DNA of 64,000 nt from CAVRRZ01 sp963723745. GTDB lineage: Bacteria; Actinomycetota; Actinomycetes; Mycobacteriales; Geodermatophilaceae. The notes below the pieces were generated by a model. It saw nothing but the letters and a program-made list of their open reading frames with translations. It searched no databases and was not told the DNA's origin. Location: contig CAVRRZ010000001.1 in assembly GCA_963723745.1 (NCBI GenBank), forward strand, positions 558,001 through 622,000, given 5' to 3'. A program made the position numbers and the translations under genes. This document shows positions 7,650 to 15,807 of this stretch, piece by piece. Each line of letters begins with the position of its first letter. Positions within the stretch are counted from its first letter, which is position 1.

Positions 7650-8540
7650 GTGCCGACGACGCCTGCGACGACCGCACTGGCCGTGCCCGCCGCCGTCTGG
7701 CAGCGGGCGGCCGCGGAGCACGCGGCGCGGGCCGACGCGCTGACCGCCGAGCACCGCGCACGACGGGCGGCCGGACGGCGGCATGCCGTCGAGGACTTCC
7801 TGTTCGAGTACTACTCCGTGCGGCCCGCGCAGTTGCGGCGCTGGCACCCCGGTGCCGGCGTCGTCCTGGCGCCGGGGGACGCCGGGCCGGCGCCGCTGGC
7901 ACGGCAGCGCTGGTACACCACGGACGGCGACGGCGCGGTCCGGCTGGACGTGCGTGCCTTCACCGGTGACCGCGGCGACACGGTGCGGTTCGTCTCCGGC
8001 CTGCTCGCCGCGACCGCGGGGCGGGCGGTGTTCACCGGCTGTTTCGGCCTGCACGAGTGGGCCATGGTCTACCGCCAGGGCGAGCACCGGCACGCCCTGC
8101 CGCTGCGGCTCGGCCAGGCCGGCACCGACGCGGTCGTCGAGGCGCACCCGGTCCGCTGCAGCCACTTCGACGCCTTCCGGTTCTTCACGCCGGCCGCCGT
8201 CCCGCGCAACCGGCTGCAGCCCACGCGGGACACGCAGGTGGAGCTCGAGCAGCCCGGCTGCCTGCACGCCTCGATGGACCTGCACAAGTGGGCCGGCAAG
8301 CTGGCTCCTGCCGTCCCCGGGGAGCTGGCCCTGGACTGCTTCGAGCTCGCCCGCGACGTCCGCCGGCTGGACATGCAGGCCTCGCCCTACGACCTGTCCT
8401 CCTACGGCGAGCGGCCGGTCGCGATCGAGACGCCGGAGGGCAAGGCCGAGTACGTACGCCGCCAGCGCGGCTTCGCCGAGCGCGCCCAGGCGCTGAGAGC
8501 CCGGCTGCTCGACGTGTGCGACCGGCTGCTCGACGGCTGA
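7650..8540 (+). CDS. Conserved actinobacterial protein, often annotated as 3-methyladenine DNA glycosylase
   Basis: A soluble 296-residue protein. Conserved-looking blocks are HAVEDFLFEYYSVRPAQLRRW, FTGCFGLHEWAMVY, VRCSHFDAFRFFTPAAVPRN, CLHASMDLHKWAGKLAP and DMQASPYDLSSYGERP, rich in His, Cys and aromatic residues. From memory, actinobacterial homologues carry the database name 3-methyladenine DNA glycosylase, but I see neither the helix-hairpin-helix with catalytic Asp of AlkA nor an AAG-type fold signature, so the enzymatic label should not be trusted. The His/Cys-rich blocks could bind metal. It is followed 38 bases later by a tyrosine phosphatase gene in the same direction. Confidence 0.7.
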   Translation: MPTTPATTALAVPAAVWQRAAAEHAARADALTAEHRARRAAGRRHAVEDFLFEYYSVRPAQLRRWHPGAGVVLAPGDAGPAPLARQRWYTTDGDGAVRLDVRAFTGDRGDTVRFVSGLLAATAGRAVFTGCFGLHEWAMVYRQGEHRHALPLRLGQAGTDAVVEAHPVRCSHFDAFRFFTPAAVPRNRLQPTRDTQVELEQPGCLHASMDLHKWAGKLAPAVPGELALDCFELARDVRRLDMQASPYDLSSYGERPVAIETPEGKAEYVRRQRGFAERAQALRARLLDVCDRLLDG

Positions 8541-8578
8541 GTTCCCGCGCCGTTTCCGCGCCGTCGTACCGTCAGGCG

Positions 8579-9415
8579 GTGACCTCGACGCGCACCGACC
8601 GGTGGATCCGGCTGGACGGGACCACCAACACCCGCGATCTCGGCGGCCTCCCGACCACCGACGGGGGCCGGACCCTGCCCGGCCGCATCCTCCGCAGCGA
8701 CAACCTGCAGACGCTGAGCGAGGCCGACGTCCGCCGCCTCGTGGGCGACATGCGGCTGCGCGAGGTGGTCGACCTGCGCACCAGCGCCGAGATCCTGCTC
8801 GAGGGACGCGGGCCGCTGCGCGCGCGGCCCGACGTCGTCCACCGGCACTTCACCCTGCTGCCCGAGCGCGGCCACCACACCGACGTGTTCGCCGTCGAGG
8901 AGGACGACCCGCTCGACGACGTCCCCGCCGACTGGGTGGAGTCGCTACTGCCCCCTCAGGTGGGTGCGGACGACATGGGGGAGCCACCCGCGGTGCGGGC
9001 CTACCTGGGCTATCTGGACCACCGCGGCGAGGCCGTGGTGGACGCCCTGCGCGCGCTGGCCGCGACCGGCGACGGCGCGTCCGTCGTGCACTGCGCCGCG
9101 GGCAAGGACCGCACCGGCGTGGTCGTGGCCTTCACCCTCGCCGTCGCCGGTGTGCCGCCGGAGGAGATCGTGGCCGACTACGCGATGACCGCGGAGGTCA
9201 TCGACGCCCTCGTCGCCAAACTGGCCGCCTCACCGACCTACGCCGAGGACATGGCCACCCGCGACCTGGCCAGCCACACCCCCCGCGCGGACACCATGCA
9301 TCGCGTGCTCACCGTGCTCGACCAGCGACACGGCGGCCCCATCGGCTGGCTGGAGCGGCACGGCTTCGGTGCCGCGGAGCGGCGGGCCCTGCGGGCCAGG
9401 CTGCGCGCGGACTGA
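8579..9415 (+). CDS. Tyrosine-protein phosphatase, PtpB-like
   Basis: A 278-residue phosphatase of the atypical dual-specificity/lipid phosphatase group that includes MptpB of Mycobacterium tuberculosis. The P-loop HCAAGKDRTG (residues 171-180) places the nucleophile at Cys172 and the phosphate-binding Arg at 178; the extra Lys and Asp within the loop (AGKD) are characteristic of MptpB-like enzymes. The N-terminal NTRDLGGLPT corresponds to the family NxRDLGG motif. No signal peptide is present; MptpB itself is secreted without a classical signal. The GTG start gives the complete domain. The stop codon abuts the stop of the convergent GGDEF gene with no spacer (TGATCA). Confidence 0.88.
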   Translation: MTSTRTDRWIRLDGTTNTRDLGGLPTTDGGRTLPGRILRSDNLQTLSEADVRRLVGDMRLREVVDLRTSAEILLEGRGPLRARPDVVHRHFTLLPERGHHTDVFAVEEDDPLDDVPADWVESLLPPQVGADDMGEPPAVRAYLGYLDHRGEAVVDALRALAATGDGASVVHCAAGKDRTGVVVAFTLAVAGVPPEEIVADYAMTAEVIDALVAKLAASPTYAEDMATRDLASHTPRADTMHRVLTVLDQRHGGPIGWLERHGFGAAERRALRARLRAD

Positions 9416-11470
9416 TCAGCCGGCCGCAGGAGCGGGACTGCGGCCACGCTGCTTGTCCCGGTACATCGCCGCGTCTGCCTCGCGCAGCAGTTGCTCGGCG
9501 GTGCGCCCGGACCCGGCGGGGTGGATGGCCCTGCCCACGCTGCTGCCGATCCGCACGACCGCGCCCTCGAGCAGGAAAGGATCGTCGAAGCAGCGCAACA
9601 CCCGCTCGGCCAGAGCGTCGACGTCCGAGGGGTCACCCAGGCCCGGCAGGATGATGGCGAACTCGTCGCCGGAGAGCCGGCCGACCGTGTCGCCCGGCCG
9701 CACCGTGTCGCGCAGCCGGTCGGCCACCTGGCGCAGCAGCTCGTCGCCGGCGGCGTGCCCGAGGCTGTCGTTGACCTCCTTGAACAGATCGAGGTCGCAG
9801 AACAGGACGGCGAGGTGCTCGTCGCCGTGGGAAGTGCGCAGGGCCCGTTCCAGCCGGTCCACGAACAGCACGCGGTTCGGCAGCCCGGTGAGGGCGTCGT
9901 GCGACGCCTGGTGCTGCACCGTGGCGAGCAGGCGAGCCTTCTCCAGCGCGGTCGAGGCCTGGTCGGCGACGCCCATGAGCCGCTCGACGATGTCACCGCC
10001 GAGGTGCGCCGGCGCCTGCCCGGCGCCCCAGCCGACGGTGGCCACCCCGAGGAACGTGGTGCCGGCGAGCAGCGGCACGGCCACCAGGTCGCTGGTGCCG
10101 ATGCCCTGCAGCAGGGCCCGCACCACGGGGCTGCTGGTGCGGTCGTCGAGGATCCGGGGAGCGCGGTCACCGAGCATGCCGACGAGCTCGGGCACGTCCT
10201 CCGCCGACATCCGCGTCCGGCCCAGGAGGGCGATGGCCTCGTCGTCGAGACCGACCGTCGCGCGGGACTGCAGAGAGGCGGTGGCGGGCTCCCAGAGCAT
10301 CATCCCGGACCGCCGGCAGCCGACGATGCCCGGCAGCGCCTCGGCCACGACGGAGCAGACGGCCGCCTCGTCGACGGCGCCGGCGAGCTCGTGCGCGAGC
10401 GAGAGGAGCGCACTGGCACGGGCCGCCTCGCGGCGGGTCTCCTCCAGCGCGATCAGCAGGTCCAGTGCGGCCGCCGCATGGCCGGCATAGGCCGCCAGCA
10501 TCGAGGCCTCGTCGCCGAGGGCGCCGTCACCAGGGCGGTAGATCGCGGCCAGCCGGCCGTGCCGGCGGCGCGTGGAGGCGACGTCGACGACGACGGCGTG
10601 CGGGCCGAGGTCACCGCCGTCCAGGAGGGTGGCGGCCAGGCCGTCGACGCGGTCGGAGGGCAGCCCCGCGCTGTGCACGAGCGGCGGTCCGCCGTCGGAG
10701 TCGTCGACCGCGAGCAGGTACGCGGGCGCGAGCACCGCCTCCGCGGCACGGGCGACGATCTGGCGCAGTGCGGCATCGACGTCGTCACTGCCGACCAGGT
10801 CGGTCGCCGCCGACTGCAGGGTCCGCAGCTGGCCGCGCAGCGCGGACAGCTCCAGCGTCACGGCGTCGTCGGCCTGGCGGCGGCGCAACCGTCGCCGCCG
10901 GTCCCAGGTCAGGCGGTAGACGCAGGCTGCGGCGCCGTCGGACTCACACTCGTCGTGCACGATGCGCGCCGGGGGCAACCCGAAGATGGTCGGCACCGTG
11001 GTGATCAGGCCCTGGGCGTAGCGACAGTCCAGTCTCGAGTGTCGATACCCCTCGTGCAGCTGGAAGGTGATCACGGCCGAGGTCGGCCCCACCTCCAGCA
11101 CCTTCATGGTGGACGTCGTGCTGAACTTCGCCACCGCGCGCGGCAGCTGACGCAACACCTGCCGGGGACTGCCCAGCGCCCGCAGCAGGATCACGATCGA
11201 GTTCGTGAGGCCGCTCTGCAGTCCTGCCGCGCCCACCTTGTACATGGTGTCCGGGTCGTCGAGGACCTCGGTCGCGGCGGCGAACAGACGGATGCGGGTG
11301 TCGTAGCTCCACCAGCGGGACTGGTCGTCGAGATCCTCGGCGGTCCACGGCAGACCGGCGCGGGCGATCACGTCGGCGACGGCGGCGTCCCCGGCCCGTG
11401 CCCGCACGTAGCGCAGCAGGCCGCCGGTCGTGGCTCCGGAGGTCTCGCGGGCCTCGGCGTCGGCGGTCAT
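9416..11470 (-). CDS. Diguanylate cyclase with N-terminal sensory domain and GAF domains
   Basis: A 684-residue cytoplasmic signalling protein that should make cyclic di-GMP. The C-terminal GGDEF domain starts at HDALTGLPNRVLFVDRLERA; its active loop is SGDEF (about residues 600-604), a variant usually still active, and RPGD five residues earlier matches the RxxD inhibitory site. Two GAF-like regions (about 215-350 and 375-515) precede it. The N-terminal 190 residues end in DECESDGAAACVYRLTW and resemble V4R/heme-NO-binding-associated small-molecule sensors; that assignment is tentative. No membrane segment is seen. The ATG at 11470 is preferred; the frame stays open to 11797, where it encodes an unlikely Cys-rich leader. 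Confidence 0.85.
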   Translation of the reverse strand: MTADAEARETSGATTGGLLRYVRARAGDAAVADVIARAGLPWTAEDLDDQSRWWSYDTRIRLFAAATEVLDDPDTMYKVGAAGLQSGLTNSIVILLRALGSPRQVLRQLPRAVAKFSTTSTMKVLEVGPTSAVITFQLHEGYRHSRLDCRYAQGLITTVPTIFGLPPARIVHDECESDGAAACVYRLTWDRRRRLRRRQADDAVTLELSALRGQLRTLQSAATDLVGSDDVDAALRQIVARAAEAVLAPAYLLAVDDSDGGPPLVHSAGLPSDRVDGLAATLLDGGDLGPHAVVVDVASTRRRHGRLAAIYRPGDGALGDEASMLAAYAGHAAAALDLLIALEETRREAARASALLSLAHELAGAVDEAAVCSVVAEALPGIVGCRRSGMMLWEPATASLQSRATVGLDDEAIALLGRTRMSAEDVPELVGMLGDRAPRILDDRTSSPVVRALLQGIGTSDLVAVPLLAGTTFLGVATVGWGAGQAPAHLGGDIVERLMGVADQASTALEKARLLATVQHQASHDALTGLPNRVLFVDRLERALRTSHGDEHLAVLFCDLDLFKEVNDSLGHAAGDELLRQVADRLRDTVRPGDTVGRLSGDEFAIILPGLGDPSDVDALAERVLRCFDDPFLLEGAVVRIGSSVGRAIHPAGSGRTAEQLLREADAAMYRDKQRGRSPAPAAG

Positions 11471-11824
11471 CGGGCCGGTCCCGGGGTCGTCGACGGACCG
11501 CCCCGGCTCCGCTCGACGGAGCGCCGCGGTGCGGAGGGGATCCCTGTCCGGCGCACGACAGGAGCAACGGCACGAACGACCGGCTCGTTGAGCGGGCCCA
11601 CCCCTCGGGGGGATGGCGCCGGGCGGGGAGGCGTGCCGCCGACCGGCACGCATCGCACAGATGCACTCGATGCATCCGGCCGAACACGCACCGCAACAGC
11701 ATGACAGTTCCCGGCCCTGGCCGACACACTTCGCGGCCGGGACAGCGGACGACCCCGGTCTCCGCAGGAGAGGCCGGGGTCGCGCAGTGTCCGTCACCGC
11801 CCTCGAAAGGAGCGGCGACGGGTC
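11471..11824. other. 354-bp intergenic region
   Basis: No convincing gene. It must contain the promoter of the GGDEF gene and the 3' end of the small upstream gene. An imperfect hairpin at 11750-11782 with arms CGACCCCGG/CCGGGGTCG is a plausible terminator for the minus-strand 50-aa gene. GATGCACTCGATGCATC near 11650 forms a short palindrome. A Cys-rich minus-strand frame crosses the region in phase with the GGDEF gene but lacks a ribosome site. Confidence 0.5.
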
Positions 11825-11977
11825 TCAGCGGGGGCCGTAGAACGACCCGCTGGCGGCGATGGTCAGCAGCTCGTCGCGCATCGCGGGGCTGCTGCTCCGG
11901 GCCAGGGCGGCGTCCAGGGCGCGACGGGTGCGCGCGGCCTGACGGCGCTGACGCCAGCTGTTCTTGACGCTGCTCAT
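11825..11977 (-). CDS. Small basic conserved protein (50 aa)
   Basis: A 50-residue helical protein, MSSVKNSWRQRRQAARTRR... ending with SPAMRDELLTIAASGSFY. The ATG has AGGAG at a normal distance. The arrangement of an Arg-rich N-terminal helix followed by LDAALARSSSPAMRDELLTIA resembles small proteins that, as I recall, recur in Geodermatophilaceae and other actinobacteria, but the function is unknown. It is monocistronic, upstream of the GGDEF gene and 114 bases from the end of ptsI. Confidence 0.65.
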   Translation of the reverse strand: MSSVKNSWRQRRQAARTRRALDAALARSSSPAMRDELLTIAASGSFYGPR

Positions 11978-12091
11978 GGGGTGCTCCTCTTCGCTAGCAT
12001 TCTCGACCGACACCTGCAGTAAAGCAGGTGCTCGCCCCAGTATTTCCGAAGAATCGCAGGTGAGCATGAGACTTGGCTGACACTTCATCAC

Positions 12092-13795
12092 TCAGGCGGG
12101 TGAGGAGGACGCCAGCACCTCCCGCGCCGCGCCCCGGGCGGACGGGGCGTCGGCCGCGGCCAGGGCCACCGCGGCAGCCTGCCGGCATTCGTCGAGCGTG
12201 ACGCCGGCCAGCCGGGACCCGACGCCCGCGACCGCCGACGTGGCGCAGGACAGCGAGTCCACGCCCAGCCCCACGAGCACGCAGGCCAGCACGGGGTCCG
12301 CCGCCGCCTCCCCGCACACGCCGACGGGCTTGCCGGCCCGCCGCCCGGCCTCGGCGGTCATGCGGACCAGCGCGAGCAGCGCCGGCTGCCAGGGGTCGGT
12401 CAGATCGGCGAGGTCGGCCGAGAGCCGGTCGGCCGCGAGCGTGTACTGGGAGAGGTCGTTCGTGCCGATCGACAGGAAGTCGACGTGCTCGAGCAGGCGA
12501 TCGGCGTGCAGCGCCGCCGACGGCACCTCGACCATCACGCCGGGCACCAGGCCACGCCCGCGCACCCGCGCGGCGAAGTCCGCTGCCTCCGCCGGGGTGG
12601 CCACCATGGGCGCCATCACCCAGGGCGTCGCCGCGGTCCGCCGCGCCGCCTCGGCCACCGCGTCGAGCTGGCGGTCGAGCAGTCCGGGGTCGCGCCGGGC
12701 GATCCGCAGCCCGCGGACCCCCAGCGCCGGATTCGCCTCGTCGGGCAGGGTCGCGAAGGTCAGGGGCTTGTCCGACCCCGCGTCGAGCGTCCGCAGCACG
12801 ACCTTGCGCCCCGCGAAGGCCGCGAACACCTCGGCGTAGCCGGCCGCCTGCTCCTCGACCGAAGGCTCCTGGGCGTGGCCGAGGAACGACAGCTCGGTGC
12901 GGAACAGGCCGACCCCCTCGGCGTGCGCCGCGGCGGCGGCGCGGGCTCCGGCACCGTCCTGCACGTTGGCCAGCACCTGAACGGTGGCGCCGTCCCGCGT
13001 GGCACCCGGGCCGGTGTAACCGGCCAGCGCCTCGGCGGCGATCCGGGCCGCGCGCACCCGCGCCTGCGCCTGCGCACGGTCGGGCTCCTGGGTCACGGTG
13101 CCCTGCTCGCCGTCGAGCAGCACGATGGCACCGACCGGCACGTCGTCCAGGCCCCCGACGCCCACGACGCAGGGCAGGCCGAGCTGCCGGGCGATGATCG
13201 CGGTGTGACTGGTCGTGCCGCCCTGCCGGGTGGCCAGACCCAGGATCCGGGCCGGGTCGAGGCCCGCGGTGTCGGCCGGGGCCAGGTCCTCGGCCAGCAG
13301 CACCGACGGCGTCTCGGGCGACGGCACTCCGGGCTCGCCCTGGCCGGTCAGCTCGGCGACGATCCGGTCGCGGACGTCGCGGACGTCGGTGACCCGCTCG
13401 GCCATCAGGCCACCGAGGGCGGCGAACATGTCCATGAACTGCTGTGCGGCCGCCACGGTCGCCACGGGCGCCGAGGACCCCGCACCGATCCCCTGCTCGA
13501 CCAGCGAGAGCAGCCCGCGGTCGCTCGCCAGGCCGGCCGTGGTCGACAGCACCTCGGCGCTCACGCCCGTGGCCGCGGCGGCCCGCCGGGACAGCCGGTC
13601 GGCGACCGTCTCGGCCGCCGCGACGAACCGAGCCCGCTCGGCCTCGCGGTCGGCCTCCGGCACCGGCGCCACGTCCGGTTCGGGCAGGTGGACCGACCCC
13701 GTGGGGCGCACGACGGGGCCGAGGGCGACCCCCGGGACGACCGGCGTGCCGGTCAGGACGGTCGGGGTCAGCGGGCCGGACGCGGTTGTGGTCAT
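12092..13795 (-). CDS. ptsI: Phosphoenolpyruvate-protein phosphotransferase (PTS enzyme I)
   Basis: Enzyme I takes phosphate from PEP onto a histidine and passes it to HPr. The 567-residue protein has the usual size and order: N-terminal HPr-binding helices, the phospho-His domain with GGTTSHTAIIARQLGLP (His197), then the PEP-binding TIM barrel with VGLFRTELSFLG, DEANPALGVRGLR, DFLSIGTNDLSQY and the catalytic-Cys region GKPVGVCGEAA. The ATG at 13795 was chosen because the frame upstream lacks a ribosome site and would extend into the promoter. It is divergent from fruR-fruK-fruA-ptsH, the arrangement known from Corynebacterium glutamicum, so the whole PTS is encoded here. Confidence 0.95.
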   Translation of the reverse strand: MTTTASGPLTPTVLTGTPVVPGVALGPVVRPTGSVHLPEPDVAPVPEADREAERARFVAAAETVADRLSRRAAAATGVSAEVLSTTAGLASDRGLLSLVEQGIGAGSSAPVATVAAAQQFMDMFAALGGLMAERVTDVRDVRDRIVAELTGQGEPGVPSPETPSVLLAEDLAPADTAGLDPARILGLATRQGGTTSHTAIIARQLGLPCVVGVGGLDDVPVGAIVLLDGEQGTVTQEPDRAQAQARVRAARIAAEALAGYTGPGATRDGATVQVLANVQDGAGARAAAAAHAEGVGLFRTELSFLGHAQEPSVEEQAAGYAEVFAAFAGRKVVLRTLDAGSDKPLTFATLPDEANPALGVRGLRIARRDPGLLDRQLDAVAEAARRTAATPWVMAPMVATPAEAADFAARVRGRGLVPGVMVEVPSAALHADRLLEHVDFLSIGTNDLSQYTLAADRLSADLADLTDPWQPALLALVRMTAEAGRRAGKPVGVCGEAAADPVLACVLVGLGVDSLSCATSAVAGVGSRLAGVTLDECRQAAAVALAAADAPSARGAAREVLASSSPA

Positions 13796-13986
13796 GACAC
13801 GACTCCTGGACGACGCGGAGAGGGACGGACAGAGTGGGCGGACACCGGCGTCCTGGTGACCAGAGTCACGACAAACTCTTGACTTGTCAACGTAACGGTC
13901 GTAGAACAACACAGACACACGTGCGTTCCCACACAATCGGGCATCGCACGTCGGGGAATCCCACTCCAGTGACGGGACGGTGGCCG
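13796..13986. promoter_or_regulatory. Divergent ptsI / fruR promoter region
   Basis: A 191-bp divergent control region, locally AT-rich. TTGACTTGTCAA (13879-13890) is a palindrome with a TTGAC promoter hexamer on both strands, so it can serve as a -35 element and as a candidate FruR site. Fructose 1-phosphate usually relieves DeoR-type FruR repression; binding here is inferred. Confidence 0.45.
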
Positions 13987-14754
13987 GTGTATCCGGAAGA
14001 ACGTCAGCAGGCGATCGCCACCCTCGTGGCGGAGCGGAGCCGCATCGCGGTCACCGCGGTCGCCGACCGGTTCGGCGTCACCACCGAGACCGTCCGTCGC
14101 GACCTCGCCGTCCTCGAGCGGGCCGGCATGGTGCGCCGGGTGCACGGGGGGGCCGTGCCCGTCGGTGCGCTGACCCTGGTCGAGCCCGGGCTGGGCGAGC
14201 GCCACGGAACACGCGCCGAGCAGAAGCGGAAGATCGCCGCTGCCGCGCTCGACCTGCTGCCGGCCGTCGACGGGAGCGTCGTGCTCGACGGCGGCAGCAC
14301 CACCGCGGCCCTCGCCGAGATCCTGCCGCCGGAGCGTCGCCTGCTCGTGGCCACGAACTCCGTGCCGATCGCCGCCCGGCTCTCGGTCTCCCCCGGCGTC
14401 ACCCTGCACGTCCTGGGCGGCCGCGTGCGCGGGGTGACCCAGACGGCGGTCGGGGAGTCGACCGTGCGAGCCCTCGACCACCTCCGGGTCGACGTCTGCT
14501 TCCTCGGCACGAACGGGATCAGCGCCGGTCACGGCTTCAGCACGCCCGACGAGTCCGAGGCCGCGACCAAGCGCGCGATGGCGCGGGCGGCCCAGCGCAC
14601 GGTCGTCCTCGCCGACAGCAGCAAGATGGGCCGCGAGCACCTCGTCCGCTTCGCGACGGTGGACGACGTGGACGTACTGGTCACCGACGCCGAGGCCGAC
14701 CCGGACGCCGTCCGCGAGCTCGAGGCCACCGGGATCGAGGTCGTCGTCGCATGA
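13987..14754 (+). CDS. fruR: DeoR/GlpR-family repressor of the fructose PTS operon
   Basis: A 255-residue sugar-phosphate-responsive repressor. It begins VYPEERQQAI, the standard DeoR-family opening, followed by the helix-turn-helix TAVADRFGVTTETVRRDLAVLE and VRRVHGGAV. The C-terminal phosphosugar-binding (DeoRC) domain shows VLDGGSTTAALAEIL, LLVATNSVPIA, CFLGTNGISAGHGFSTPDE and VLADSSKMGRE. The GTG at 13987 fits the conserved start; the longer frame to 13834 has no counterpart in the family. The stop overlaps fruK by ATGA. Expected role: repression of fruR-fruK-fruA-ptsH and perhaps ptsI, relieved by fructose 1-phosphate. Confidence 0.92.
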   Translation: MYPEERQQAIATLVAERSRIAVTAVADRFGVTTETVRRDLAVLERAGMVRRVHGGAVPVGALTLVEPGLGERHGTRAEQKRKIAAAALDLLPAVDGSVVLDGGSTTAALAEILPPERRLLVATNSVPIAARLSVSPGVTLHVLGGRVRGVTQTAVGESTVRALDHLRVDVCFLGTNGISAGHGFSTPDESEAATKRAMARAAQRTVVLADSSKMGREHLVRFATVDDVDVLVTDAEADPDAVRELEATGIEVVVA

Positions 14755-15785
14755 CCACCGGCCGCATCGTGACCCTCACCGCGAACCCCAGCCTCGACCG
14801 CACGCTGACCCTGCCCGACCGGCTGGAGCGCGGGGGCGTCGTCCGGCTCGGGCCGAGTTCGACCGAGCCGGGCGGGAAGGGAGTCAACGTCGCCCGCGCC
14901 GCGGCCGCCGCCGGCGCCGACGTCGTCTCCGTGCTGCCCGCCGCCGACGACGACCCGATCGTCGCGCTGCTGCGCGGGCTCGGCCTGGCCCTGGCCACCG
15001 TCCCCGTGCGCACCGCCGTCCGCACCAACTACACGCTCACCGAGCCCGACGGCACCACGACGAAGCTCAACGAGCCCGGCTCCCCGCTCGACGACGGTGC
15101 GCGGGCCGGCCTGGTCCACGCGCTGCACGCGCACGCCGGGGGGGCGCGCTGGGTGGCGCTGTCCGGATCCCTCCCCCCGGGAACGCCGACCGACTGGTAC
15201 GCCGACCTGGTCCGCGCCCTCCGCGACACGGGGGCACGCATCGCCGTCGACACCTCCGAGGCGCCGCTGCGGGCACTGCTCCAGGCCGGGCCGGACGCCG
15301 CTCCCGACCTGCTCAAGCCCAACGCCGAGGAGCTGGCCCAGCTCACCGGCACCACCGAGGAGGCACTCCTCGCCGACCCCAGCGCCCTGCTGGCCGCCGT
15401 CGGGCGGCTGCACGAGCAGGGCGTGCGGGAGGTGCTGCTCACCCTCGGCGCCGACGGAGCGCTGCTCTCCACGGCCGACGGCGGCCTCTGGTCGGCCGTG
15501 CCCCCGCCGGTCGACGTCCGCAGCACCGTCGGTGCCGGCGACTGCAGCCTGGCCGGCTACCTGCTGGCCGACCTGGCCGGTGCCGAGCCGGCCGAGCGAC
15601 TGCGCACCGCGGTCGCCTACGGAGCGGCCAGCGCGTCGCTCCCCGGATCCGCCGTTCCCACCCCGGCCCAGGTGGACGGCTCCGCCGTACGGGTCACCGC
15701 CGGTTCTCCCGGCAGCACGAGCGCAGTGCCGCGCAGCGACATCCGCACCGTCCCCGTCCCGGCCGCCGGCCGCGACGTCCGCTGA
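14751..15785 (+). CDS. fruK: 1-phosphofructokinase
   Basis: Phosphorylates fructose 1-phosphate, made by the fructose PTS, to fructose 1,6-bisphosphate. The 344-residue protein carries the FruK/PfkB marks: TANPSLDRTL at the N-terminus, EPGGKGVNVARAAAAAG (sugar site), LSGSLPPGTPTDWY, DLLKPNAEEL and the C-terminal STVGAGDCSLAGYLLA with the catalytic Asp. It is about 30 residues longer than typical FruK because of a Ser/Pro-rich tail after the kinase fold. Translation is coupled to fruR through ATGA. It lies between the regulator and the permease, so regulator, kinase and transporter are co-transcribed. Confidence 0.95.
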   Translation: MTTGRIVTLTANPSLDRTLTLPDRLERGGVVRLGPSSTEPGGKGVNVARAAAAAGADVVSVLPAADDDPIVALLRGLGLALATVPVRTAVRTNYTLTEPDGTTTKLNEPGSPLDDGARAGLVHALHAHAGGARWVALSGSLPPGTPTDWYADLVRALRDTGARIAVDTSEAPLRALLQAGPDAAPDLLKPNAEELAQLTGTTEEALLADPSALLAAVGRLHEQGVREVLLTLGADGALLSTADGGLWSAVPPPVDVRSTVGAGDCSLAGYLLADLAGAEPAERLRTAVAYGAASASLPGSAVPTPAQVDGSAVRVTAGSPGSTSAVPRSDIRTVPVPAAGRDVR

Positions 15786-15807
15786 CGCCTCCGGAAGAGG
15801 AAATCCC

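Noticed and set aside
11471..11797. Cys-rich N-terminal extension of the GGDEF protein
   Set aside because: The frame is open, but there is no ribosome site or start supporting it, and composition differs sharply from the rest of the protein.
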